A DNA stretch of 64,000 nucleotides, from assembly GCA_965196985.1 (NCBI GenBank), contig CBDALO010000204.1, forward strand, positions 62,001 to 126,000. Direction: 5' to 3'. Under the pieces are notes generated by a model. That model did not search any database. It was not told the DNA's origin and worked only from the letters and a program-made list of their open reading frames with translations. The position numbers were made by a program, and so were the translations under genes. The DNA comes from 2-12-FULL-35-23 sp965196985 (GTDB lineage: Bacteria > Pseudomonadota > Gammaproteobacteria > UBA12402). Shown piece by piece: positions 9,283 to 18,651 of this stretch (positions within the stretch are counted from its first letter, which is position 1; the number at the start of each line of letters is the position of its first letter).

Positions 9283-9794
9283 TGCACCACCCACCCTTGG
9301 TTCACTAAAAACGGCGTGTGCGTGGTTTGCACCACGGCTGAAAAGCCCGTTAAGGACGCAGGCACTAACACTAAACCCGTTTTTGCTTCAAGCGCTTTAA
9401 TGGCATCAACACGCTCTGCGTGCGTAATGATTCCAATCGCCCGTAATTGCTTTAACCGTTTTGCATTGTCTGTTGCCCATTGCACAGAACGCGCCCCGTC
9501 ACTTAACACAAAGAAGGCAGGAAAGTGCGCCATGGTTTTAGGGAGTCGATGCGAGCTGACGTGACCGTCAGTAAACTCAGACACCGTCGGAACGAGTAAC
9601 GGCTTAATGGTAATGTGCGGGTGCTTCAACACGGCGACTTGGGCATGAATAGCAGCTAACGCGCTCGCCTGAGTCGGTAGCGTCCAGTGTGTAAGTGGGG
9701 CTGCGACCGTTTCGCCTTGTCGAGCAATGACGGTCAGTGACGCACCCGCGCTCACACACAACCCCACAATGAAAACCCCGAATACTGCACGCAT
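9279..9794 (-). CDS. Integrating conjugative element protein (TIGR03765/PFL_4695-like)
   Basis: A 171-residue protein with an N-terminal signal peptide. The middle contains FFVLSDGARSVQWATDNAKRL followed by RAIGIITHAERVDAIKAL and a C-terminal TGLVLVPASL block, the pattern of the PFL_4695 family of ICE proteins that belong to the MPF-G type conjugation apparatus. It lies between the TIGR03759-like and TIGR03747-like genes, the normal ICE order. Periplasmic location is inferred from the signal sequence; the molecular role is unknown. Confidence 0.7.
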   Translation of the reverse strand: MRAVFGVFIVGLCVSAGASLTVIARQGETVAAPLTHWTLPTQASALAAIHAQVAVLKHPHITIKPLLVPTVSEFTDGHVSSHRLPKTMAHFPAFFVLSDGARSVQWATDNAKRLKQLRAIGIITHAERVDAIKALEAKTGLVLVPASLTGFSAVVQTTHTPFLVNQGWVVQ

Positions 9795-10655
9795 TTAAAA
9801 ACGTCCCGTGTCGATGACTTCACTGTGTCCACCTCGCACCCGCACTAACACCGGTAGGGGCTGTTTAATCCCAAGCGTTGCAAACTGCCCGTGATCAAAA
9901 TCCAAGGTGATGCGATGACTGGATACTAATTGAATTGGTAACGCTTGTTCACGCGCCCACTGTTGTACTTGATAACGCGTGGCGTTGCCGACAAAGAAAA
10001 TGCCTAACTGCACACGTGGCATTCTCGCTACCGCGCTCATGAGATAAGCCATGATCGGTTTAACCGCATCACGAAGATGAACGAATAACAACACATGATC
10101 GCCTGCTTGCAAGCTGATTGGCTGGTAGGTGTACGGTGAGAACGGCGTCGTATTAAAAGATCGAATAACCGGTAAATGAAGCTGGGTTTTATACGCGGTA
10201 GCGGCTTGTTGATAGGCGGCGTTATAGGCCAAATACTTCGCCAATTGCTCAAACTGCTGGTGCGCATCCCGAGCGGCATACGCACTGCGCTTGGCATCAG
10301 TTGGTGCATTCACCCCTAATACTTGCACCGGAGTTAAGTGGTGCCCCGTCCCTTGATAAAAAAAGCCACTGCGATTGCGCATAAGGGCGACGTAGCGTTT
10401 TTCTTCTAAGGGACTTAACCCCCAAACTAACGCTTGATGCGTTTGTGCCGGTGTCAGTGTGAGCTTCGTGACCACTTGATCGGCTGTGATGTCATCATGA
10501 AAAGGGGCGGGTAAGCGTTGGTGAAAGCGTTGATTAGGATCGGTTTGCCCTGGCTTGACTGTCCATCCGGCATTGTTTGCCAAACTCGTGCCCGCCAGCC
10601 CTAGTAAGACCAACGCCACGCACGCGTGTTTGATGAGTGAATTGACTCGATACAT
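9795..10655 (-). CDS. Integrating conjugative element protein (TIGR03759/PFL_4693-like)
   Basis: A 286-residue protein with a signal peptide ending near SLANNAG. The block ALVWGLSPLEEKRYVALMRNRSGFF, followed by LTPVQVLGVNAPTDAKRSAYA, is the recognisable core of the PFL_4693 family (WGL..EEW.RY..LM.G.RG..SP...P...LG). This family is confined to PFGI-1/PAGI-2-type ICEs. The C-terminal half is a thioredoxin-like or incorporation domain of unknown role. It shares its start with the stop of the preceding gene. Confidence 0.78.
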   Translation of the reverse strand: MYRVNSLIKHACVALVLLGLAGTSLANNAGWTVKPGQTDPNQRFHQRLPAPFHDDITADQVVTKLTLTPAQTHQALVWGLSPLEEKRYVALMRNRSGFFYQGTGHHLTPVQVLGVNAPTDAKRSAYAARDAHQQFEQLAKYLAYNAAYQQAATAYKTQLHLPVIRSFNTTPFSPYTYQPISLQAGDHVLLFVHLRDAVKPIMAYLMSAVARMPRVQLGIFFVGNATRYQVQQWAREQALPIQLVSSHRITLDFDHGQFATLGIKQPLPVLVRVRGGHSEVIDTGRF

Positions 10656-11344
10656 TAGGACGCGCTCCTTGACGGTTTAGCGGGGTATTGATCCAGATGA
10701 ATCGCCACGTAAGACTCGCCTCGCTGAAATTGCGCGGACTGATTGGTGCTATTCGCATTTAACAGCGTCCAGCCTGCTAAGGTATCACCGACATCTAACG
10801 GTAAAAGTTGATGGTCATAGCGCAACGTCACCACATTCGATTCCTGGATGTTATCAATCGCGGTGACTTGAAACGGTAAATGATCCGGTGTGAGCTGTTG
10901 GTGTGGGTGCTGTTTTGCTGTGAGTAGCGCTACACTTTGTTGTAGGGCTGCCACTTGCTGATGCAATTGGGCCAGCTGACTTTGTTGTTGTTGGTTCGCT
11001 TGCTGGCTGGCCGTAATCCCTTGGGACACTTGTTGCTGTACCGCTTGCCAAGGCTGATCACTGGATGAGGATTCATTGCCTTTCACTTGATTGAGCCGTT
11101 GCTCAATGCGGGCGAGTTTAAGCTCAATGCCGTTTAACGTCTGCCCCACGGCTGGTGGCGCTGGTTGAGCGGGCAAGACCGTTGCTTTTGATGCCTGCTT
11201 CGCTGGCGCGTGTTTTGCTTTTGCTGGCAGAAAAGCCAAAGAAAGCAGCATCACTAAAATAACACTCACGCCCACCATCAAAGCAATGCGCTGGCGTTTG
11301 TTTTGACACACTTTCATGAGCCATTCAGTTAATCGTTGTTGCAT
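10655..11344 (-). CDS. ICE inner-membrane protein with coiled coil, unknown
   Basis: A 229-residue protein: a short basic N-terminus, one membrane helix (about residues 22-42), a Pro/Ala/Gln-rich linker, a coiled coil (about 65-150, rich in Q) and a small C-terminal beta domain beginning FQVTAIDNIQESNVVTLRYD. This bitopic architecture resembles PilP/TraP-like or VirB10-like periplasmic proteins of conjugation systems, but no family motif is decisive. It is coupled to both neighbours by overlapping start/stop codons. Role inferred from context only. Confidence 0.6.
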   Translation of the reverse strand: MQQRLTEWLMKVCQNKRQRIALMVGVSVILVMLLSLAFLPAKAKHAPAKQASKATVLPAQPAPPAVGQTLNGIELKLARIEQRLNQVKGNESSSSDQPWQAVQQQVSQGITASQQANQQQQSQLAQLHQQVAALQQSVALLTAKQHPHQQLTPDHLPFQVTAIDNIQESNVVTLRYDHQLLPLDVGDTLAGWTLLNANSTNQSAQFQRGESYVAIHLDQYPAKPSRSAS

Positions 11345-11544
11345 TACTTTTCCCCTTCTAGGTTAGCCACATCAATGCCGTCTAATTGTTTAGCCACCGG
11401 TTTGCGATGGACCGTGCGTGGTCGGTGTTTCACCACTAAGCGGTGGACGGTTTTTTCGAGCTGCTGTTGGCGCTGGTCACTGTGTGAGTGCATGGCCGCT
11501 AAACCGCCAACCGAAGCAATAATAAAAATAGCAATCCACATCAT
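11344..11544 (-). CDS. Small single-pass membrane protein in ICE operon
   Basis: Sixty-six residues with an N-terminal membrane helix (MMWIAIFIIASVGGLAAM) and a basic soluble tail. The ATG overlaps the TGA of the PilL-like gene (ATGA) and its stop abuts the next start, so it is embedded in a coupled operon, which supports its reality despite the size. No family recognised. Confidence 0.6.
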   Translation of the reverse strand: MMWIAIFIIASVGGLAAMHSHSDQRQQQLEKTVHRLVVKHRPRTVHRKPVAKQLDGIDVANLEGEK

Positions 11545-11987
11545 GAACGATGCCTCCTTTGCCTGGTGTGATGAGAAAGAAACCGTGACTTAACGCGAAA
11601 GCTCACCAAGCGATGCACAGGATCCACGACTAAGGTAAACACGTCCTCACCCATCAAAATACGCAGCGCGTCTTTAATGGCTAACGGGCCTAAATGACGT
11701 TGCGTATACGGCAACGGCTTTTTAAGCACTTGTTGTGCCACACTCGGCAAGTGCGACGCATTAATTAAGCTAAAGCCGGTAGGTCGTAATACTTGCGCCA
11801 AAGCTTGGCCAACTGTTTTCACGTTAACCCCAAAATGAAAACACCCAATCGCGAGTAACGGGTCTTTTTGTGGGGCGCTAGGCACAGCACGTAATGTTTC
11901 ATAACGCCCGACTTGCACGACTTGCGGTACAGCCAGTGCCGCGCTTGCCAACAACGTCAAACCGAGGAATAAAATCAATCGTCTCAT
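11541..11987 (-). CDS. PilL-like ICE protein (TIGR03748, PFGI-1 class)
   Basis: The ATG at 11987 follows AAGGAG and begins a clear signal peptide (MRRLILFLGLTLLASAALA). The mature part matches the PilL N-terminal family of ICEs: VVQVGRYETL, then a repeat of GQALAQVLRPTGFSL type, then LPYTQRHLGPLAIKDALRIL. These proteins are secretin/pilus-associated lipoprotein-like components of the conjugation machinery. At 148 residues it matches the short PFGI-1 class. The in-frame upstream extension to 12239 lacks a ribosome-binding site and is not part of the gene. Confidence 0.78.
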   Translation of the reverse strand: MRRLILFLGLTLLASAALAVPQVVQVGRYETLRAVPSAPQKDPLLAIGCFHFGVNVKTVGQALAQVLRPTGFSLINASHLPSVAQQVLKKPLPYTQRHLGPLAIKDALRILMGEDVFTLVVDPVHRLVSFRVKSRFLSHHTRQRRHRS

Positions 11988-12138
11988 GCGTACTCCTTGG
12001 TTAAGTTGGTGCTTAACGACAATTACTTTGCTTCGTAAACGACAATGACTTTTTCCCGTATCGTGCGTTTTTTGCAAAACAGGTCGCAGAGAGTGATTGC
12101 TGTAATCGCTTCGCTGAGTGCTTGTATTAAAAAGCCTG

Positions 12139-12750
12139 TTAACCATGTTGACTGGACTCCTTTTGCAGTAATGAATGAATAGTGTGTAACGTGTTGAGCG
12201 TGCCTGCTTGATCGTAAACTCCAAACCCTTGCAACGCACAACGTGACTCCCTAGGCCAGGCGGGTAACAAGTGTTTCAGTAGTTTGCACGCTAAAATGTC
12301 GCGCTTGTCATCACGGATACAATCGAGTGTGACATGATGTCGATAGCGGAACGCTTCCGTGTTGCCACACAAGTCACTGATTGAACGGTTGATCTGTTCA
12401 AGTTCCGGTGAATGAATTGATAACGCTAATAAGGCGTAGTCTTTTTGTGTCGGCAATAACACCAGCTCGCCGACTTCAATCGTTAACGGCTTAGTCGGTA
12501 ATAACGCCAGTGCTTTCGCTAATACTTTTCGAGGCAGTTCGCGTGCCACCGTCAAGTGACTCACGTAATCCTTCATCGGGTGAGAAAACCGCTCCTCATC
12601 ATGTACACGTTGTTGAATAGTTTCTTTAAATACCTGAAACGAGTCAGGCAGTAACGCGGCTATTGCGTAGCCTTCATAAAGGGTTTTTGTCATCATTTGA
12701 CCTCGCTGGTTTAATGGGTTGGTTAGTCGTGGTTCGCTCGCGTTAATCAT
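12139..12750 (-). CDS. 2H phosphoesterase (2'-5' RNA ligase / LigT superfamily)
   Basis: The two catalytic HxT motifs are visible: SHLTVA near the first third and HHVTLD near the C-terminal third, separated as expected for the 2H fold. The enzymes act on 2'-5' or cyclic phosphodiester bonds in RNA or nucleotides. The ATG at 12750 overlaps the stop of the beta-propeller gene and has GGAGG in front. An alternative ATG-ATG at 12696 also has a ribosome-binding-like GAGG and begins directly at the domain. It is cargo within the ICE-like operon; its substrate is unknown. Confidence 0.72.
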   Translation of the reverse strand: MINASEPRLTNPLNQRGQMMTKTLYEGYAIAALLPDSFQVFKETIQQRVHDEERFSHPMKDYVSHLTVARELPRKVLAKALALLPTKPLTIEVGELVLLPTQKDYALLALSIHSPELEQINRSISDLCGNTEAFRYRHHVTLDCIRDDKRDILACKLLKHLLPAWPRESRCALQGFGVYDQAGTLNTLHTIHSLLQKESSQHG

Positions 12751-14853
12751 CTTGAATGACCTCCGCGCCTTTAAACGACAAGCCGTTGTCTGTCGCCACG
12801 AATAAAAGAGTCGCGCCTTTAGCCACTCCGCTGACATTGTCGCCACTGAGTCCATTATTCATCGTTTGATTTATCCAGCTTTTGCCATCATCGGTGCTGA
12901 TCGATAAGCCCTCTTCGGTACTGGCATAAAGGCTTTTCCCAACCGCTTGAACGAGATAAACGTTATTGGAGCCTAACCCATCAGTCGTCGTTTCGGTTGT
13001 CCAATCTTTTCCGTTCGTGCTAATTGATAAGCCGCCATCAGTCGAAACAAAATACTTGCCGTTAATCACACGAACACTGTGCACGTCATTACCTGCCAAG
13101 CCGTCACTGCTTGAAACGTAGTGCCAATGCTGGCCTTGGTCGCTTGACTGTCCGAACCCATAATCGGTTGAAACAGTCCAGGTATTACCTTGAATCCAGA
13201 CATCAGTCAGTACCGTGCCTTGCCCAAACGACTGCATCGTGAAGTTTTGCCCGCCATTGACGCTCACGCCCAGCGCATCATCTGCCGTGACCAACACTGT
13301 TTGGCCTGATACCGCTACCGAAGTCACATCACGTAAAGTAAGTCCTTGTTTTGGGCCAATGGAATACCAGGTTTTTCCAGCATCCGGTGAGATTGAAAGA
13401 CCACCATCCTCACGCCCTGCCCCTCGATTAATGGCCGCATAGATTTTTTTACCGACCGCAACAACTTGACTGACATCGTTACCCGCTAATCCCTCTGCTT
13501 GTGTTTTCATCGTCCAAGTCAAACCCCCGTCACGGCTCACGCCAACACCAAGATCGGTTGCTGTATAAACGGTGCCATCCGAAGAAACCACGACATCGCG
13601 AAGATCGGTTTGCGGGAGACTTGCGCCAATAGTGAGGTTATGAAAGCTGCGACCCGAATCGTTACTGATCGCTAACCCGCCACGTGTCGAAGCGTAGACC
13701 GTGCCATGATCAACAGTCACACCCATAATGTCATTAGAACCTAAACCTTGTTGGGTCGTTTGAGTCACCCAGTGTTCTCCTTTGTCCGAGCTGATTGAAA
13801 TTCCCTGGCTCGTACCGGCAAAAATTGAATCGCCCGCAACACTGACCCCGTCAATTTCATTTGAGCCGAGGCCATCAGCTTGTTTTTTGATTTGCCAGTG
13901 TTGACCCAAATCCGTACTAATCGCCAGCCCTTGCAAGGAAGCGACGGCCCACAGTTTATCGCTGACACTCACGTCTTTAAGACCCGTTATTTTTAGCCCC
14001 TGAGCGTTGCCAAACGAACGCCATGAAACGCCTTTGTCCTCGCTTACCCAAAGCTTGGCAGGGGTCACTAAAAAGAGCGTGTCATCAAAAATCTTGATTG
14101 ACGCAATAGGCGCAGTACCCAGTGCCGGAACCACGTGCCACGTTTTCCCCCAGTCGTTACTTCTCACCAATCCTTTTTCTGTCCCTAAAAAAATCGTGTT
14201 CCCTAAAATAACAACACTGGCACAGCCATCAATCGGTAAACCTTGTTTACTGGTAAATGTTTGCCAGCTATTTCCACCATCTAACGAGAGCGACAAACCA
14301 AAGTCGGTTGCCAGTGCAATGACTTTGCCGGAGACGGCAACATCAAACGCAACATTGCTCACTAAGCCATTAGCAGTCGTGGCATTCACCCAATGATTGC
14401 CTTGATCATGAGACAAAGACAGTCCGCCCAGTGTCGCCGCGTAAAGTGTATGCTTAGCAATGGTTACTTCGTTAACCACATTACTGGCAAGCTGATTAGA
14501 CAGGTTCGCACTATCAAAAAAGTCTGGGTACGTATTACTCGCAATTAACACGCCTGCGGCGTCTTTTCCTTTTTGAGGGGTATTGCCGTAAACCAGTGAA
14601 GTCAAGCGCGATTGTGCTCGGCCTAATTTGCTCGAGGTAAAATGAACATTCGCACGGCAACTCGATTGACCGGCTAATTCATCAGTGCAATTGTTCTGCG
14701 CACTTTTAACCAATTGCGGATCAACAGGATTCATCACTTGCGTTAACTGAGTAAGCGCTTGTGATGCACTGTTATGTGCGGTTAACGGGATTTCTTCATC
14801 AAGCCCTTGCGTCATAACCACATGACTGTTACGACTTAAACTTAAGTTACTGG

Positions 14854-16240
14854 GGGTGCTGCCTTTATATAATGTAGAAAATATAGCATAATATACACTT
14901 TAACTTGATTACGGATGGTGTTTGGATGTTAGCTAGAATTCTCTCTGATGAAAATAATGAATTAACTATTGAGCTCAAGCTTCCACTAAAAGGATCCATG
15001 CTTGAATGTGAGGATGCAATTCTTGACGGCCTTAATGAGGTTGGAACATTAGCCACTGAAAAAGCTTTAAGTAAGTTTGATGCAGATGGCTCTCCTATCC
15101 ATGTTGGAAAAATAAAGCTAACAGCACGAAGTAGAGATGAAGCAAATTACCAAACGCCTTATGGAGTTGCTCGAGTTAAGCGTTATGTTTATCAAACCTC
15201 TAAAGGCGGGAAGATCTTTTGTCCTTTAGAAGATAAGGCTAGAATTATCCAAGGATCAACACCGCGATTTGCAAAAATAATCTCACATAAATACTCAAAC
15301 TTACCTGCTCCTAGTGTTATTGATGATCTCAAGGTCAATCATAACCGTAAAATCTCACATTCATACTTGCAACGGGCAACTGATTTTGTTGGCGGTATTG
15401 CACAAGCCAAAGAGGCTGAGTGGGAATATGAAGAGCCAAAGCTTGATGCAGGCATTGAGATGCTAAGTATTAGCTTAGATGGTGCATATGTTCTCACCGT
15501 TGATGATGGTTATAGAGAGAGCATGGTTGGAACTATTTCCATGTATGATAAGCATGGTGCACGCCTGCACACAACCTACGTTGCAGCATCACCAGAATAT
15601 GGAAAAGATGAATTCTTTAATAGGCTTGAAAAGGAAATAAAGCTGAAAAAGAAATATTACCCTGATGCTAAAACAATTGGCGTTGCTGATGGAGCAAAAA
15701 ATAATTGGCCATTTCTAAAAAAACATACTGATACGCAAATTTTAGATTTTTGGCATGCAACTGAATATCTCGGCGAAGCATCAAAGGCAGTATTTACCAA
15801 AAAATCTGAAAGAGATGAGCGTGATGTTTGGCTCGAAGAGAGATGTCATGACTTAAAGCACAAGAAAGGTGCGGCAGGTAGAATACTTGCTGAGCTTAAA
15901 GAGCATCTAAATAAAAAACTGAATAAATCGCTTAGAGAAAAGCTAGAAGGAACAATTACGTATTTTGAAAATAATATTAAAGAAAAGCGAATGTCGTATC
16001 ATAATTTGATTAAGCAGAATGCACCAATTGGCTCTGGCGTCACTGAAGCAGCATGTAAAACAATTGTTAAACAAAGATTAGGCGGATCAGGAATGCGCTG
16101 GAAAGACAAGGGAATGAAAATCGTTTTATGCTTGAGAACACTAGTAAAGACTAAAGGCAGATGGGATCAGTTTTGGGAGAAGGTCAATGATTTTGGCGTG
16201 CCAGCAGCAATATAGCCTACATTATATAGAGGCAGCACCC
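14854..16240 (+). mobile_element. ISKra4-family insertion sequence, complete
   Basis: 1,387 bp with inverted ends beginning GGGTGCTGCCT and matching over about 23 bp with one mismatch. It is flanked by the 8-bp duplication GTTACTGG (14846-14853 and 16241-16248), proving a simple insertion into the lipoprotein gene. It carries one transposase. A second copy in the other orientation runs off the window at 63068-64000. Confidence 0.93.
14926..16215 (+). CDS. ISKra4-family transposase
   Basis: About 429 residues from the ATG at 14926 (a TTG at 14905 is possible upstream). Typical ISKra4 blocks are SISLDGAYVLTVDDGYRES (first Asp), GVADGAKNNWPFLKKHTDTQILDFWHATEYL (second Asp) and IGSGVTEAACKTIVKQRLGGSGMRW (Glu), forming the DDE triad. 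No frameshift, so it is probably active; the very similar second copy supports recent movement. Confidence 0.88.
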   Translation: MLARILSDENNELTIELKLPLKGSMLECEDAILDGLNEVGTLATEKALSKFDADGSPIHVGKIKLTARSRDEANYQTPYGVARVKRYVYQTSKGGKIFCPLEDKARIIQGSTPRFAKIISHKYSNLPAPSVIDDLKVNHNRKISHSYLQRATDFVGGIAQAKEAEWEYEEPKLDAGIEMLSISLDGAYVLTVDDGYRESMVGTISMYDKHGARLHTTYVAASPEYGKDEFFNRLEKEIKLKKKYYPDAKTIGVADGAKNNWPFLKKHTDTQILDFWHATEYLGEASKAVFTKKSERDERDVWLEERCHDLKHKKGAAGRILAELKEHLNKKLNKSLREKLEGTITYFENNIKEKRMSYHNLIKQNAPIGSGVTEAACKTIVKQRLGGSGMRWKDKGMKIVLCLRTLVKTKGRWDQFWEKVNDFGVPAAI

Positions 16241-17085
16241 GTTACTGGAAGCGTTTGAACCTGTGACCAATTGATTCACGGTGTCGGCATTAGCCCCTGC
16301 AACACTGAGATTGTCACTGCCACTTGGAAATTGCGTTAAACTACCATCAAGCGTGATGGTACAGGTTTGTAAAGCGCCTAGCTCATTACCAACAACGCAA
16401 GTACTGGTTTTATCTTCCGTCACACCTGCCACATACGGCAGTTTAATTGCAAGCTTCTGAACAGGCGCAGCGGTCGTATTTTTAATCAAGAGTGTGCGGT
16501 GCTCACCTGGTACCAACTCAACGGCTGGGTTTTGTTCTGCTTCTTGTCTTGCCAATTGAAGCCGCAAAGGAAACTGCGATTCAAACCCTACCAATGAATC
16601 ACTCGGCACAATGGTTAATTGCGGACGGAGTATGGTCAGCGTTTCTTGCGCTTTCACTTTATTCGCAACACTTGCGCTCACGACCACCTTGCACGACGGA
16701 TCTGATGGCTTTGCGGTCACTGAAAAAGTACACGCTTCCCCTGCTACTAAGGGCTGATGACTGCAATGGTTGTTCGTAATGACGGCTGCGTTTGAGGCAG
16801 AAATCGTTAAGCCAGACCCATCACTCACACCAAGCGCAATATCACTCACTGAATCATTGCCCGTATTTTGTAAATGATACGCCACTACTCCCCCGCTACC
16901 GACTTGACTTGCGCTAGCGGTCAGCTGTAGCGAGACATGCGTAGGTGGTGTCGGTTTGGGTGAACCACCCGTGCTGTCGTCATCATCACTACCCGGTGGC
17001 TTACAAGCGACAAGCATTAGCACGCTCGCACTCAACAGTAACAAAGCACTGGTTTTAACGAAGGTCGCTAACGGCTTTGATCGAG

Positions 17086-18240
17086 TTAATGACATACACA
17101 GCACTCCTCAATCAAACGCTCCTCACCGTAAATCAACGACACCACCTCTTGATAAAAGGCGGGCTTTGCTTTTAAAAGTGTGATTAAGCGTTCACGTTCA
17201 ATATCCATGGCACGAGTCACTAACGCCTGCACTACTTCATGCGGAGTCAGGTAACTCAATAAGGCTTTAAGAAAGGAGAAAGCACGCGCTTCATCTTCTG
17301 GGGTTCTCGCTTTTAATAATAGCTTGATCACATTTTGCAAGGCGGAATAGCCAAAGTAACTGGGTGTTCGAATAAAATCTAAACGCTGCACAGGCGGCAA
17401 CTGTGTCATCAAGCACGCTAACACAGCTTCGCACCCTTCAGGGCAACAGAGCGCTAAGGGTTGTAATAAATTCAATCCCGAATGCGTGCGCGTACACACC
17501 ACCTCGCGTTGCTTCTCAGGGGATAAAGCGTGAAACAACAACAAAAAGCTTTCTGTGTTTGTGCTGATAGCATTCTCAAGCACCCGAGTGCCGAGGGTGT
17601 TTTCCATTAAGATCACTTTGTCATGTTCAGACATAGGCACACGGGCAAGTAGCGCTTTGATCGCTTGAGGCTGTTCACTAAACTCTGATAACAACGTGTC
17701 ACCCAAGGCATTGGTTGCTTGCAAAGCTGCTTCTAACGGGGCTTGCGGATAAACGTTTAGTAGCCATGCCAACACCTCGAAATCTGACGTATTAAACAAA
17801 AGCACGTGCGTGGCCAACTGCTGGTTAATCAGGGCTTGCCATTCTTCTTGCGTAAACAGATCCTTCACCAAGGTAAAGGTCTTGTTTGTTTGACAGGCTA
17901 ATAACAACAACGAGTAACCTATTCGGGCCTCATGGCACAACAACGCTTTTAAGCCGAGTTTGTCACCTTGATAAATTGTATTAAGTGCAACGAGCTCTTG
18001 CGCTTCCATACCCACGTGACAGCGGTACATAAATTTTCGATCAAGAAACAGTTGCTCATTGAGTAAGGTTTTGATTCGCTCAGGAGGTATGCCGTCTTGT
18101 AATAATACACTTGGTAACTGGAGAACATTGTCACTTTTTGTGACGCGACTCACTGGGCAGGTGTGCGCCTCGTGAATGATCACGCGTGGAGCATTGTGAG
18201 TCTCTTGTGTTTGTCTATTGCTGTTAGTTGGCATACGCAT
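17086..18240 (-). CDS. Ankyrin-like repeat protein, possible secreted effector
   Basis: A 384-residue protein without signal peptide or membrane segment. It is mostly alpha-helical with degenerate ankyrin-type repeats (RIGYSLLLLACQTNKTFTLVKDLF, TPSYFGYSALQNVIKLLLKA). The last residues are EECCVCH. The cysteine at position -4 gives a CaaX-like ending, which in some Legionella effectors directs host prenylation, although His is an unusual last residue. The stop overlaps the start of the lipoprotein gene. No known family was recognised; the effector idea is inference. Confidence 0.55.
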   Translation of the reverse strand: MRMPTNSNRQTQETHNAPRVIIHEAHTCPVSRVTKSDNVLQLPSVLLQDGIPPERIKTLLNEQLFLDRKFMYRCHVGMEAQELVALNTIYQGDKLGLKALLCHEARIGYSLLLLACQTNKTFTLVKDLFTQEEWQALINQQLATHVLLFNTSDFEVLAWLLNVYPQAPLEAALQATNALGDTLLSEFSEQPQAIKALLARVPMSEHDKVILMENTLGTRVLENAISTNTESFLLLFHALSPEKQREVVCTRTHSGLNLLQPLALCCPEGCEAVLACLMTQLPPVQRLDFIRTPSYFGYSALQNVIKLLLKARTPEDEARAFSFLKALLSYLTPHEVVQALVTRAMDIERERLITLLKAKPAFYQEVVSLIYGEERLIEECCVCH

Positions 18241-18243
18241 GTC

Positions 18244-18642
18244 CTAATTTGTCTGTTGCTTAATGGGCGCCAATATCTCGAAACCTTGTCCCATAATCTC
18301 GAGCGTTTCGCCTTGCTGGTTATTCACGACTGTAGAGGCAGGTAGCGCATTGCGTGTGCCATTGGTCAGGCGTTGCAAGGTGGCAAGGATGGCGGTTTGT
18401 TGCTCGAGATGTAGCCAGTCCATTAAGACTGCGTAACGGGTTGGATTACTGAGCTTTAATTCCACCATCTGATTGAGCAGTTGGTTCATCTCGCTTTTCT
18501 TTAGCGCTTCCACCCGATTAAGCTGTGCTTTTTTCTGTTGCAGTTGTTGCAACGTCACCGCCTGCACTGTGCCTGCAAGTAACACACACGGCACAATCAC
18601 AACACCAATTTGTTTAATCCATCGATTCAATCGAAACATCAC
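18244..18642 (-). CDS. Small exported protein of ICE-like block
   Basis: 132 residues starting MMFRLNRWIKQIGVVIVPCVLLAGTVQA, a clean signal peptide ending near residue 28. A helical, Gln/Leu-rich region (about 30-75, likely coiled coil) follows. GAGGAGAAGGTG precedes the start. It lies between the methylase and the ankyrin-like gene on the same strand with very short gaps. No family was recognised. Confidence 0.6.
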   Translation of the reverse strand: MMFRLNRWIKQIGVVIVPCVLLAGTVQAVTLQQLQQKKAQLNRVEALKKSEMNQLLNQMVELKLSNPTRYAVLMDWLHLEQQTAILATLQRLTNGTRNALPASTVVNNQQGETLEIMGQGFEILAPIKQQTN

Positions 18643-18651
18643 CTTCTCCTC

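Larger units (their letters stand above)
12743..17095 (-). pseudogene. Large beta-propeller lipoprotein, interrupted by ISKra4
   Basis: The 5' part (17095 to 16241) starts MSLTRSKP, has a signal peptide with lipobox LVAC and an acidic/Ser/Pro linker, then two or three Ig-like/CARDB-like domains (HVSLQLTASASQVGSGG). The 3' part (14853 to 12743, about 700 residues) consists of some 14 repeats of about 42 residues of the type GL.S..V..V...G..VYA.T..GLSIS.D.GK.W, i.e. BNR/sortilin-like propeller blades. Deleting 14854-16240 and one copy of the 8-bp duplication joins NASS to NLSLSRNSHVVMTQ in frame. The intact protein would have been about 985 residues, anchored in the outer membrane. Function unknown; adhesion or binding is plausible. 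Confidence 0.85.

Noticed and set aside
12023..12138. Small gene between the 2H phosphoesterase and PilL-like genes
   Set aside because: The best frame (LTGFLIQALSEAITAITL...) has no usable start codon, and the frame with an ATG and ribosome-binding site merges into the PilL-like gene with poor sequence; left unannotated.
13215..14396. Plus-strand ORFs inside the beta-propeller gene (13215-13442, 14007-14396)
   Set aside because: Shadows opposite a strongly patterned repeat protein, without ribosome-binding sites or recognisable domains.
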